From: Desulfovibrio sp. Huiquan2017
GTDB taxonomy: Bacteria; Desulfobacterota; Desulfovibrionia; Desulfovibrionales; Desulfovibrionaceae
NCBI RefSeq assembly: GCF_017351175.1
Contig: NZ_JAFMPN010000002.1
Location: forward strand, 186,001-250,000
Direction of reading: 5' to 3'
DNA length: 64,000 bases
The notes beneath the pieces are model-generated. The model had not been told where the DNA came from. It did not search any database and worked only from the letters and a program-made list of their open reading frames with translations. This document shows positions 44,497 to 52,904 of the stretch, in pieces. The stretch's first letter is position 1; each line of letters begins with the position of its first letter. The translations under genes and the position numbers were made by a program.

Positions 44497-46245
44497 ATGC
44501 TCGAACAGTGTATAGGCCATGGAAAGTCGGCGTATAGACGCGGGGCGGAGGCGCTGGACAAATGGGATTCATTTGTGGCCGCCCACCGCCGCCGTTCGTT
44601 GTGGATCATGGTTGTGCTTGTCGTGGCCGTCTCTCTTCTGATCCGATATGCGACGGCCCAACGCATTGACATGGGGGGAGACGCCTTTTTCAAATGGGGG
44701 CTTATCCGGGAGGCCATAGCGCACGGGCCCCTTCCCGTCGCCCATATCCACCATGGCTTGCGGTGGGCCCTGAACTTCCCGGTATATTTCATTCAATTGG
44801 CGTTTGGGGACTCCGTGGGCAACTATTACATTTGGCCCATGCTGTCCTCCACGGTGACTGCCGTTTTCTCCTTTTTGCTTATCGAGCGAATAGCCAATTG
44901 GCGGTGGGGGGCCCTGGCCGCGATGTTCGTCATGACGTCAGGCCGCGCCGCCAAGAATGGCAGCCAGTTCCTCCCCCTTGGGCCATGTACCATGTACATG
45001 CTCGGCGCATTGTTCTTTTTGGTTCTCTACCTGCAAACCGGAAAAAAGAGGGCGGTGGTCGCCAGCGCCATCCTGCTGTTCTTCAGTTACGGCGCGAAAA
45101 TAACGGCGATATATTACTTCCCCGCATTTTTGCTGGTCCTTCTGCTGTGCCCGGTGTCGCCTTCGCAAACAATGCGTCGGCGTTTTCCCTCCATGCTCAT
45201 TTTCGTCGCGGTTCTCGGGCTCCTGTTTGCGGCGGAGACCGGCCTGATCTACAAGACAACAGGAGAACCCGGAAGAATCACCGCGTTGAACACCGGAGCG
45301 CATGGGACAAGCAAAGACGAGGCGGCCTCCCTTTTTTCCCATGGCATCAACAAAGCTCGAAAATATTTCGCCAGCAATCCCTATGCGTTGCCACCATACC
45401 CCGACAACATCGAGTGGAGAAGCTTCTCCGTTACCCCATTTCAGTATGCACTCAGCATTTTTGTTTACCTGAAAGCGTACCGGGGATTCATTGTTTGCCT
45501 GTTCATGTACATTGCCGCGATACTCGCGGGGATCATTGTGTACCGGCGCAGGAAAGAGCTATACCCCTTGGCTGTTCCGTATCTTTTTGGTTTCTTGGGG
45601 CACGCCTACGCCATACGGTCGATCGACCCGTTCATCAGGCCGGAGCGTATTCTGAGCAGATACCTGACACTCGTAACCGTACTGAGCATGTTGGTTCTTC
45701 TCGGTTTTGTTTATAAAAAGTATGTAAGCGGAAATACGAAAGCGAAGAAGCGGATCACCATTTTCATTACACTGCTTCTCCTGGCGCAATCCGCAGACCA
45801 TTTTATCAAGCATGCCCGCATACCAAACGGTATACAACATGCGTTGAACAATCAGCGGGTTGTTGAACAAGCCCGGCAGGAGCATCGCGCCATAGCGGTC
45901 TCCGCCGCCTCCTACAAATTCCCCTGGGGATATGCCTGTTTCTTCGGGAAATTGGATGCGGAAGACGCTTCCGCTCACGGGTCTTCGGGTTTCCCAATCA
46001 TCGGGCACCATCGGAAATTGGAAAGCCTGTGGGGGAAGCTGAATCCCGATACCATTACCTCCCCACAATACATCGCGATGAATTGGGCTTTCGACAAGAC
46101 GGAGAAGAAGCTCGCCAGATTCTATGAGATCAATTCCTTCGGCTACGAAGACCGCGCACTGGAAAACTACCTTGTTTTTGTCGAATATAACGGCAATACG
46201 CCACAGGAAGCCCTGAACAATTACGTTGAGCTCGAAGTGCGGTAA
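44497..46245 (+). CDS. ArnT/GT39-like membrane glycosyltransferase
   Basis: A 582-residue polytopic protein. The first periplasmic loop after helix 1 has DMGGDAFFKWGLIREAIAHG, an acidic loop like the catalytic site of ArnT/PMT-type transferases that take sugar from a polyprenyl phosphate. About ten helices follow, then a soluble C-terminal segment (residues 460-582). ATG 44497 preceded by GGGGAAG was chosen over earlier in-frame ATGs. Next to a decayed glycosyltransferase/flippase pair, it may be an orphaned part of a surface-glycan locus. Confidence 0.65.
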   Translation: MLEQCIGHGKSAYRRGAEALDKWDSFVAAHRRRSLWIMVVLVVAVSLLIRYATAQRIDMGGDAFFKWGLIREAIAHGPLPVAHIHHGLRWALNFPVYFIQLAFGDSVGNYYIWPMLSSTVTAVFSFLLIERIANWRWGALAAMFVMTSGRAAKNGSQFLPLGPCTMYMLGALFFLVLYLQTGKKRAVVASAILLFFSYGAKITAIYYFPAFLLVLLLCPVSPSQTMRRRFPSMLIFVAVLGLLFAAETGLIYKTTGEPGRITALNTGAHGTSKDEAASLFSHGINKARKYFASNPYALPPYPDNIEWRSFSVTPFQYALSIFVYLKAYRGFIVCLFMYIAAILAGIIVYRRRKELYPLAVPYLFGFLGHAYAIRSIDPFIRPERILSRYLTLVTVLSMLVLLGFVYKKYVSGNTKAKKRITIFITLLLLAQSADHFIKHARIPNGIQHALNNQRVVEQARQEHRAIAVSAASYKFPWGYACFFGKLDAEDASAHGSSGFPIIGHHRKLESLWGKLNPDTITSPQYIAMNWAFDKTEKKLARFYEINSFGYEDRALENYLVFVEYNGNTPQEALNNYVELEVR

Positions 46246-46744
46246 CTCTGCGTGGTCCGGGGCATCCTTCAACGGCACGGGACGGTACTTCGCGTCGTCT
46301 TTGGCGGCGGCTCCGACAACGCCGGGTGGGATACTGGAAGGCCCGCTCTACTAGCCCTCTAAATACAGAAGTGGCCTCTGTGAGGCCCCTTTCCCGCCTG
46401 TTCCTGAAATCGAAGCGTTTTGAAAAATCCGGGAAACCCGTCTGGACGTTGTGACGAACTGATTTATGGTCAGTGCGTCAATGCCCTGCGAAACTGGCAC
46501 CGAACTGCAATCCATTGCAAACCTGGCAAGACAGATAGCGCCGGGAAACGCCTACAGCCGCCATGTTTTCGGGGGCTGTTTGCGTGTCGCCGGACTTGCA
46601 CAAAACCGGGACGAAAAAGCCTGAAGGCGGGAACGGAGGAGTGATTTACGAGTGGCGGATGGGAGTGGTGGCGAGCAGAGGGAGTTGTCTGGTTGTCGTT
46701 GATTCTATATCGTTTGCTTCAGACCGAATAACCGGGAGAAGCCG
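46246..46744. other. Gap of about 500 bases before the pentapeptide-repeat gene
   Basis: No gene is supported here. It contains one small hairpin, GGCCTC / GAGGCC at 46373-46387 followed by CCTTTCCC, which could be a weak terminator for the glycosyltransferase. Confidence 0.4.
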
Positions 46745-48076
46745 ATGACCTGCTGCAAGTGTGAAGAGCACAAATGGGATGACCCGCAAGAGGTGGTTTA
46801 CACGGACCCCGCGAATGGTAAGGAGTATTGTTTATTTCATGCTCCAGCTGACTGCAAGGGGATTTCTGTCGATGCGTTTAATGAGAAGGCGTTAGAGCGC
46901 ATAAAGGCAGCGTCCGTTTCCGGAGGAGTTGACGTTCTCTGCAATTTGAGCGGTACAATTTTCCCTGGGGATTTCAATGCCAAGGGGCATGATTTTCCCG
47001 CAATAAATTTATTCAGAGCCGTGTTCACTCAGGGCGCACATTTTGGTGGTGCCCGTTTTGGCGGGATGGCCATCTTCTCCGACGTTCACTTCGGTGGGAA
47101 AGTGAACTTCAACAAAGCTCGTTTCAAGACGGGGGCAGTCTTTAGCGGGTGCCGGTTTAAGGGATACCCGAATTTCTACAGGGCCAACTTTGCCGGGGAG
47201 ACATCTTTCAGCAAGGCCATCTTCGATGAAGATACGTGTTTTGACATGGCCGGTTTCGAGGAGGCTGTAGACTTCACTTCAGCGCATTTTCTGGGCGGAG
47301 CCAAGTTCTCCGGGGTCAGCTTCGGGGCGGAAGCCCTCTTCAAGGGGGTCTCTTTCGCGTGCGGCACGAAATTTACCACCGTGCAGGTCAAGGGAGTGAT
47401 TGTTTTCGATGCAATCCAAGCAGCGGAAGGCGCTGTCCTCGAATTTGTTGATTGCATCGTTTCCCCCTCGGTTCTTGTCTTTCAGAATTGCGATCTCACT
47501 TGTTGTGATTTCAGCCTGCAGCGCGACCTTACCAATATTCACTTCGTCAACTCCTCTTGGGAGAATAAATGCCGAATCAAACCAAATGGGGAAGATCAGA
47601 AGGGTAAGCTTCAGCTCACCCGCGATTTTTATCAGCGGATGAAGGCCAAGTACAAGGGCGAGAACAACGAATACGAAGCCTCCAAGTGGCATGTGGCGGA
47701 AAAGGAAGCGCAGTTGAAGTTGTTTCGCTGGAATGGCGAATCGAAATTCCTTTGGATCATGCTCTGGCTGTATAAGTTTGTTAGTGGATTCGGCGAAAAT
47801 GCGGCGCGGGCTTTCTGGGTGTTGATTGGGCTCGCTGTGCTTCCATTACTGGCCCTGACCTGCATGGGGGTTGTCCATCATTCCCCGTGGTGGGATTTTG
47901 ATATGGCGGGCATACATCAGATCATCAAGGACTGGCTCAAGTTCATCCCGCTGGCCCGGACCATTGGCGAGGACGAACCGGGCGGACTGCATGTGCTTAT
48001 GATCTTCTGGCAGCTCCTTATCACTCTCCAAGCGGCCCTGTTCGCGTTTGCATTGCGGAACCGATTCCGGCGCTAA
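46745..48076 (+). CDS. Pentapeptide-repeat protein with C-terminal membrane helices
   Basis: A 443-residue protein. The N-terminus is Cys/His-rich (MTCCKCEEHKW, then CLFHAPADC), like a small zinc site. Residues about 68-260 form a run of degenerate pentapeptide repeats with regularly spaced Phe/Ala (ARFGGMAIFSDVHFGG and similar), which fold into a square beta-helix. A helical linker and two membrane spans follow (WVLIGLAVLPLLALTCMGVV; MIFWQLLITLQAALFAFAL). The function is unknown; some relatives are found in accessory and defence loci. Codon use is more AT-rich than the metabolic operons, and an ISL3 remnant lies just downstream, suggesting transfer. Confidence 0.8.
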   Translation: MTCCKCEEHKWDDPQEVVYTDPANGKEYCLFHAPADCKGISVDAFNEKALERIKAASVSGGVDVLCNLSGTIFPGDFNAKGHDFPAINLFRAVFTQGAHFGGARFGGMAIFSDVHFGGKVNFNKARFKTGAVFSGCRFKGYPNFYRANFAGETSFSKAIFDEDTCFDMAGFEEAVDFTSAHFLGGAKFSGVSFGAEALFKGVSFACGTKFTTVQVKGVIVFDAIQAAEGAVLEFVDCIVSPSVLVFQNCDLTCCDFSLQRDLTNIHFVNSSWENKCRIKPNGEDQKGKLQLTRDFYQRMKAKYKGENNEYEASKWHVAEKEAQLKLFRWNGESKFLWIMLWLYKFVSGFGENAARAFWVLIGLAVLPLLALTCMGVVHHSPWWDFDMAGIHQIIKDWLKFIPLARTIGEDEPGGLHVLMIFWQLLITLQAALFAFALRNRFRR

Positions 48077-48137
48077 CCTCACTCCGTATAATCTCAAAAG
48101 CTCCCGCCAGCCTGTCGCTGCCGGGGGCGTTTGGGGT

Positions 48138-48275
48138 TCATCCGGCTAAAGCAGACTTCGCTTCATGGATGCCCATGATTTTGAGCTTGAGGAATTCGGT
48201 ATCCCGGTGGCCGCAGGCCTGCCGTTTCAGCGTCTTTATCTTGTTGTTGGTTCCTTCGATTGGGCCTGAGGCACC
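48138..48275 (-). mobile_element. ISL3-family transposase C-terminal remnant
   Basis: The minus strand encodes GPIEGTNNKIKTLKRQACG then EFLKLKIMGIHEAKSAL and a stop, the C-terminal signature of ISL3 transposases. A stop codon lies immediately upstream of the preserved part, and no terminal repeats were found, so only the last 45 or so codons survive. Confidence 0.75.
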
Positions 48276-48408
48276 CTATGAAAGGGATGGATTCCTTTTC
48301 CGGTATTTCCCGAAAGCTTCTCGTTTTTTCGGGCCGATGATCAGTGCTTTAATATTCTTTTCTTCCGAAAAACATCCATGAAAGAAGGTATGGCAGGGGA
48401 GAGAGGGA

Positions 48409-48440
48409 GCGATCACCCCGTTTCGGATCAGGGTGATCGC
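48409..48440 (-). terminator. Hairpin after the PAS-like gene
   Basis: A perfect 10-bp stem GCGATCACCC / GGGTGATCGC with a 12-base loop lies 22 bases past the stop of the minus-strand PAS-like gene. The following sequence is pyrimidine-rich, not a pure U-run. Confidence 0.6.
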
Positions 48441-48461
48441 TTTCATGGCCTTAACTATTCA

Positions 48462-48821
48462 CTACTCGGCCAACAGTTCCGGCTTGACAAATTCAGTGAT
48501 GTCGTTGCCGAAATGAACGAACACTTTTTCCACGCCTTTGACCGGAATCCAGTAGCCGTCCACGTATCTGCCCTGCTTGGTAAAGGCTCCTTTGCGCGTG
48601 GCCTGGCCGGTTTGGAGCATCTTGTTGCCCAGACAACCGGGACAAATGCGATCGTTCGGGTAGAGGCTAAAGCATTTGATGCCCGCGTTGATACCCAACT
48701 CTTCCGCCCGCTGGTTCACAGCCAGAACGTCGCGGCAGGCGTGGACGAGCATCACGGGTTCGGGGTACAGCCCCCACATGGTGTCGAAGGCTTCAAGGAT
48801 GGATTGATCTACTGATTCCAT
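48462..48821 (-). CDS. Small PAS-like protein with Cys pair
   Basis: A 119-residue cytoplasmic protein that looks like a stand-alone PAS domain (MWGLYPEPVMLVHACRDVLAVN... and a C-terminal VEKVFVHFGNDITEF). It contains DRICPGCLGNKM, a CPGC pair that could bind a metal or act as redox switch, similar in placement to Cys in sensor PAS domains. No kinase or output domain is attached. Its own terminator and a separate start suggest a monocistronic gene. Confidence 0.65.
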   Translation of the reverse strand: MESVDQSILEAFDTMWGLYPEPVMLVHACRDVLAVNQRAEELGINAGIKCFSLYPNDRICPGCLGNKMLQTGQATRKGAFTKQGRYVDGYWIPVKGVEKVFVHFGNDITEFVKPELLAE

Positions 48822-48909
48822 TTTTTTCTCCTTTTGATCTTGTTGAATTTACTACAATTTATATTGATAAAATTTGCGGAGTACCGAACAGGCAAGCGCA
48901 AGTATTTTC

Positions 48910-49347
48910 TCAGGTTGTCGCCAGATAGAGCTCCATGGCAAAGGACAGTACGACTGCATGAAAACCATAGACAGCCATATAGGAAGGAATTTTACCGCGC
49001 AGCCCCATGGTTATCCTGAAGGACAAAACGAGCAGATAGAAAAGCCAAATGACGGCTGGAAAGAGTATCCGCGGCGAAGTCAGATCAACCATTCCATATT
49101 TGGCACCCTGAAGAGCCATGCCCATGAGAAGCCCCAGGCCCATAGCGACAAAACCGAGGGTCAGGGAGATAAAAAGACCACGGTCCAGATCGTGGAGACT
49201 CCAGCGAAATCCCTTACCCAATCTGTACGCCTTGGTCTTAATCGCTCTTTCTCTCTTCAGATAGACAAAGGCGATCACGCAGGTGATTCCGAAAAGCAAA
49301 TAGCCCAGAGAGCAAATGATAATATGAAGAATCAAACGTGCTGACAT
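48910..49347 (-). CDS. HemX/CcsA-like membrane protein
   Basis: A 145-residue protein with about four membrane helices. It resembles the HemX/YpjD/CcsA cytochrome-c-assembly family: LGYLLFGITCVIAFVYLKRE in helix 1, SLHDLDRGLFISLTLGFVA in helix 2 and a late LSFRITMGLRGKIPSYMAVYG. It is much shorter than a full CcsA and lacks the WWD heme-handling motif, so it is a truncated or accessory member. A role in cytochrome maturation is only suggested by the family. Confidence 0.55.
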   Translation of the reverse strand: MSARLILHIIICSLGYLLFGITCVIAFVYLKRERAIKTKAYRLGKGFRWSLHDLDRGLFISLTLGFVAMGLGLLMGMALQGAKYGMVDLTSPRILFPAVIWLFYLLVLSFRITMGLRGKIPSYMAVYGFHAVVLSFAMELYLATT

Positions 49348-49505
49348 TGCTGGTTTTCCCCTGTTGGTCGGCCACGACGGCCAGCACCCCTTTCACTGCA
49401 CCGAAATTATTGCCTTCGTTTCCGACTACGGTTTTTTCGCAACCACAGTTTATGCGCGATTCTGCCTAAAATTCCGGTCGGAAAAGCCGTACCAACAAAA
49501 AAACA

Positions 49506-49715
49506 TTACTTACTCCAGACGCCGCGAAGATGCCCCACAGCGGGAGGATTTTCTCCATGGGCGTGCACCGTCTTCACGTATTTTTTCCAGCCGGGACAAA
49601 CTGCGGTATGCCAAATCCAGAGGCGGCCGAGGAGCGACGAAGGCGACTGCTCCGCGTTCTTTCTGAATTTGCAGGTGTCGCAAGACATTTGGGGTCTGCT
49701 GTTTTCTTTTTGCAT
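49506..49715 (-). CDS. Small Cys/Trp-rich conserved-looking protein
   Basis: A 69-residue protein starting MQKENSRPQMSCDTCKFRKN and containing SLLGRLWIWHTAVCPGWKKY. The pattern CxxCxxR...SxLGRLWxWHxxxCPGWK is one I recall in small uncharacterised proteins of sulfate reducers; it probably binds a metal or cluster. A strong AAGGAGATCGTG precedes ATG 49715, which strongly supports translation. A longer frame upstream is not coding. Confidence 0.65.
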   Translation of the reverse strand: MQKENSRPQMSCDTCKFRKNAEQSPSSLLGRLWIWHTAVCPGWKKYVKTVHAHGENPPAVGHLRGVWSK

Positions 49716-49931
49716 CACGATCTCCTTATCAGTGGCTGCCGCATTCCTGAGCAGCGTTGACACCATACTACGCAAGTCAAACCGAAATTCCTCTCTGAGT
49801 TGCAACGAGATGTAACAAGTTGTTTCCGGCACCTGGATACAATTGGATACAATTCGTTTCAGGTGAGAAAGGCCTTTGACCATTGTCTGCGGTACTCAGA
49901 AGCATACTTCGCACCCAATAAGGAGAACCAC

Positions 49932-50390
49932 ATGAAAAAGATGCTGATTATCGGTGTATTGACCGGGGTTGCCATGCTTGGTGCCTGCACCAAATTCGCA
50001 GCGATGAAGGGCCCCTTCGATGGCAATAAAGTCAACACTGCTTTTGTTGAGTATGTTGTTGATAAAGTCGAAGACAGGCTTGATTTGACTGAAGAACAGC
50101 GTGATCAGTTCAAAGCAATGGTGGAGAGAATGGCCGCCAGGGCGCTTGAACAACGTCCCGAGGTCGATGCGTTGCGCGCAAAAATGGCTGAGGAAATCCG
50201 CAAGCCCCGACTCGACATGGATACGCTGGAAACTTTAATGAAAGAGCGCATGCAGTTCTTCCGCATCATTATGGAAGAAGAGAAGGATGCCTTTGTCGCT
50301 TTTCATGCAAACCTGACGGATGAACAAAAAGGCGCTTTGGCCCAACTGATTCTTGATCATGGCAAGAATGGCTGGCACGGCGCCCACTAA
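49932..50390 (+). CDS. Spy/CpxP-like periplasmic lipoprotein
   Basis: A 152-residue protein with a lipoprotein signal (LTGVAMLGAC, lipobox LGAC, residues 10-19) and a helical mature part with two LTxxQ motifs (LTEEQRDQF, LTDEQKGAL), the Spy/CpxP family signature. Such proteins bind unfolded envelope proteins or damp a Cpx-type sensor. The response regulator and kinase that follow immediately are of CpxR/CpxA type, making a classic stress module. AAGGAG precedes ATG 49932. Confidence 0.8.
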   Translation: MKKMLIIGVLTGVAMLGACTKFAAMKGPFDGNKVNTAFVEYVVDKVEDRLDLTEEQRDQFKAMVERMAARALEQRPEVDALRAKMAEEIRKPRLDMDTLETLMKERMQFFRIIMEEEKDAFVAFHANLTDEQKGALAQLILDHGKNGWHGAH

Positions 50391-50454
50391 CCGGCTATTG
50401 TGCGAGTTGCCTCGGCTTACGGGGCAACTCATTTTCACATCATGCGAGGATGTA

Positions 50455-51150
50455 ATGGCAAATACCATTTTAGTCATCGAAGACGACGCCGATCTCCAGC
50501 AACTCCTGAAAGAGTATCTTGCCGGGTTCGGTTATACAGTCCATTCCGAAGGAACGCCCGAAGCGGGGTTGGATACCTTCAAATCCCTTTCTCCGGACCT
50601 GGTCATTCTGGATGTCATGCTCCCCGGAATAAACGGCTTCGAGGTCTGTCGCCGTATTCGCCAGGACTCGCAGATTCCGATCATCATGCTTACCGCTCGC
50701 GGTGACGTCATGGATCGGGTGGCCGGGCTTGAAATCGGTGCCGATGACTACTTGCCCAAGCCGTTTGAACCTCGTGAACTCGTCGCCCGTATCCAATCCA
50801 TCCTGCGTCGCAGCCAGCATAACATGACGTCCGGAAAAGGAGAGTTCGGCTCACTTCGTATTGACTACGATGGCCGTGCCGCATTGCTCAACGGGGAAGA
50901 CATTGGCCTGACCACCAATGAATTCAACGCGCTTGCCGTTTTGGCTCGCAACTCCGGAAAGACATTCAGCAGGGACGATCTTATGCAAGAGCTGCGAGGC
51001 CTGGACAGTGAATCTTTCAACCGCTCCATAGATATCACCATGAGCCGCATCCGCCAGAAGCTCGGCGACGACCCCAAGCATCCCAGATACATCAAGACAA
51101 TCTGGGGAACCGGCTATGTCTTTATCGGGCAAGGAAGTGAAGATGGCTAG
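50455..51150 (+). CDS. OmpR/CpxR-type response regulator
   Basis: A 231-residue two-domain regulator: receiver (VIEDDADL, phospho-Asp in LVILDVMLPGING, LPKPFEP) and a winged-helix OmpR-type DNA-binding domain (LTTNEFNALAVLARNSG, SIDITMSRIRQKLGDD). ATG 50455 preceded by GAGG was chosen over a longer frame that overlaps the spy-like gene. It lies 64 bases after that gene and overlaps the kinase by 8 bases. Confidence 0.93.
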   Translation: MANTILVIEDDADLQQLLKEYLAGFGYTVHSEGTPEAGLDTFKSLSPDLVILDVMLPGINGFEVCRRIRQDSQIPIIMLTARGDVMDRVAGLEIGADDYLPKPFEPRELVARIQSILRRSQHNMTSGKGEFGSLRIDYDGRAALLNGEDIGLTTNEFNALAVLARNSGKTFSRDDLMQELRGLDSESFNRSIDITMSRIRQKLGDDPKHPRYIKTIWGTGYVFIGQGSEDG

Positions 51151-52447
51151 AGTTTGTCGAAGAATCAGGCAATCCCTGTTCACTAAATTGGCCTTGGTGC
51201 TCGTCATGGGGGTTGTGGCCATCAATGCCGTCACCATCCATCTCTACACCACCCAGAAACGTGAATATGACACCACGTTAAATCTGAGTTTACTGCAGTA
51301 TGCCCGTCACCTTGCCGACCAAGTCGGCTCCCCGCCAGACAGGAGTAGGGCGGAGGCTCTGGCTCGCCAACGGCCCATGCGCATCACCTATACGGGGAAA
51401 GCTTCATGGGTGGTTGGTGAAACGGAAGAGACGTTTCCAGAAAGATTCCTTGTGCCACGCTTCTCTCAAGAGGGGATTGAAATACTCAATCTTCATGAGA
51501 ATTACAGACTGCGCGTTCCGCTTGCCTCTGGTGGGCTTTTGATTTTTGACCTGTTTTCCACAGAAGCTGAACGGTCTGCGTTGCGTCAATTCGGGGTTTA
51601 TTTCCTCGTTGCCTCTTGCCTGATCATGCTGGCCATCTACCTTGTCCTGCGGCTCCTCCTTCGGCCCATCGAATGGTTGACCGAGGGGGCCGAGTCTGTT
51701 CGGGATGGCAAGCTTGACACACGTGTGCAGACGAGAGGTTCCGGCCAACTCAGAGAGCTCTGTGAAACCTTTAACCAAATGGCGATTCGGCTGGAAACCC
51801 TTGTGACAGGGCAACGGGACCTGGTGCTTGGAGTCAGCCATGAGTTGCGAACTCCGCTGACCCGCCTCAAGCTACGATTTGAAATGCTGGACACCGAGGT
51901 CGACACCACGGCTATCAAGCAGGATGTGCGGCAAATGGAAACCATGATCACCTCGCTGCTGGAAACTGCGAAAATGCACCACGGAGCCGATGGTATCCGG
52001 GCACAGTCAACGGATATGGCTCAACTTGTTGCCCGCGTTGCGAACGGGTATCAAGCCCAGCCTCCCGGCATTGTGCTGGACATCCCTCAAGAGCCAGTCA
52101 TGGCAATGGTCGACCCACAAAAAATGACTATTGCCTTGAACACGTTGCTGGACAACGCAATCAAGTATTCCGCCCCGGACGGTCCGTCTGTCGAGGTCTC
52201 GCTGCGAGTGAGAGGCGATGAGGTCAGCATTAGCATCACAGACCACGGCATAGGCATCCCGGAAGAATCGATCAGTCACCTTTTTGATCCTTTCTACAGA
52301 GTGGATGAATCGCGAACCCGCGACACTGGGGGATATGGCCTGGGCCTTTATCTTTGCCAGACAATCATAAAAGCGCATAGGGCGCATATTGAAGTGGAGA
52401 GTACCTTAGGCGTGGGAACGACGTTTCGGGTAATTTTTCAGTCGTGA
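51143..52447 (+). CDS. CpxA-type sensor histidine kinase
   Basis: A 434-residue membrane kinase: N-terminal helix (LALVLVMGVVAINAVTIHLY), a periplasmic sensor of about 115 residues, a second helix (GVYFLVASCLIMLAIYLVL), a HAMP linker, a HisKA box GVSHELRTPLTRL and an ATPase domain (DHGIGIPEESI, GGYGLGLYLCQ). It starts inside the end of the regulator gene (ATGGCTAG). With the Spy-like lipoprotein it probably senses envelope damage. Confidence 0.92.
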   Translation: MARVCRRIRQSLFTKLALVLVMGVVAINAVTIHLYTTQKREYDTTLNLSLLQYARHLADQVGSPPDRSRAEALARQRPMRITYTGKASWVVGETEETFPERFLVPRFSQEGIEILNLHENYRLRVPLASGGLLIFDLFSTEAERSALRQFGVYFLVASCLIMLAIYLVLRLLLRPIEWLTEGAESVRDGKLDTRVQTRGSGQLRELCETFNQMAIRLETLVTGQRDLVLGVSHELRTPLTRLKLRFEMLDTEVDTTAIKQDVRQMETMITSLLETAKMHHGADGIRAQSTDMAQLVARVANGYQAQPPGIVLDIPQEPVMAMVDPQKMTIALNTLLDNAIKYSAPDGPSVEVSLRVRGDEVSISITDHGIGIPEESISHLFDPFYRVDESRTRDTGGYGLGLYLCQTIIKAHRAHIEVESTLGVGTTFRVIFQS

Positions 52448-52535
52448 TTCATTTACTTGAGATTTTTCTGATGGGAATGCCGTGCGGCGGCTTGTCGAAT
52501 GGGGGGACTTTACATCGCAAACGTCCCAAAAACAA

Positions 52536-52575
52536 AGAGTCGGCAAAGTCCTCGAAAAGAAGCTTTGTCGACTCT
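52536..52575 (-). terminator. Intrinsic terminator, minus strand
   Basis: A 13-bp stem with one G-U pair (AGAGTCGGCAAAG / CTTTGTCGACTCT) and a 14-base loop is followed on the minus strand by TTTGTTTTTGGG. It lies 27 bases past the stop of the small gene at 52603 and also faces the converging kinase gene. Confidence 0.75.
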
Positions 52576-52602
52576 TATAGTACGACGCAATCAAACAGCT
52601 AA

Positions 52603-52836
52603 TCAGGCCGATGCTCGCTTGAGACCCGCAGTGGCCTCTCCGAACCAATGCCCGTGGTCCAAAGCCACACGAGCGACATCCTCAATGTGTCGATCAAGTT
52701 CTTTAGTATTCAAACCCAGTCCACGGCAGTTCAACATCATAACATAGGTGGCTTTCTGAACAATTGGTCCAAACCATGTGATGTTTGCCCGAACATACTC
52801 GGACAGGCCTGCGATATTACCTTCAGAATAGGCCAT
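52603..52836 (-). CDS. Small hypothetical protein with its own terminator
   Basis: A 77-residue frame starting MAYSEGNIAGLSEYVRANIT and ending KRASA; helical, soluble and not recognised. The ribosome site is poor. Support comes from its position: a good intrinsic terminator follows it, and the DNA upstream (52853-52895) contains a TACTT...AAGTA element similar to the one at 54433. It may be the surviving end of a larger gene. Confidence 0.45.
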   Translation of the reverse strand: MAYSEGNIAGLSEYVRANITWFGPIVQKATYVMMLNCRGLGLNTKELDRHIEDVARVALDHGHWFGEATAGLKRASA

Positions 52837-52904
52837 TCATTAAAATAAGTGTCTACAAAAGCTTAATACATACTTTTCGGTAAACTTAGAGCAAGTACAG
52901 AAGC

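Noticed and set aside
46494-46508. TGGCACCGAACTGCA, looks like a sigma54 promoter
   Set aside because: Spacing between GG and GC is nine, not ten, and the gene that follows is more than 200 bases away.
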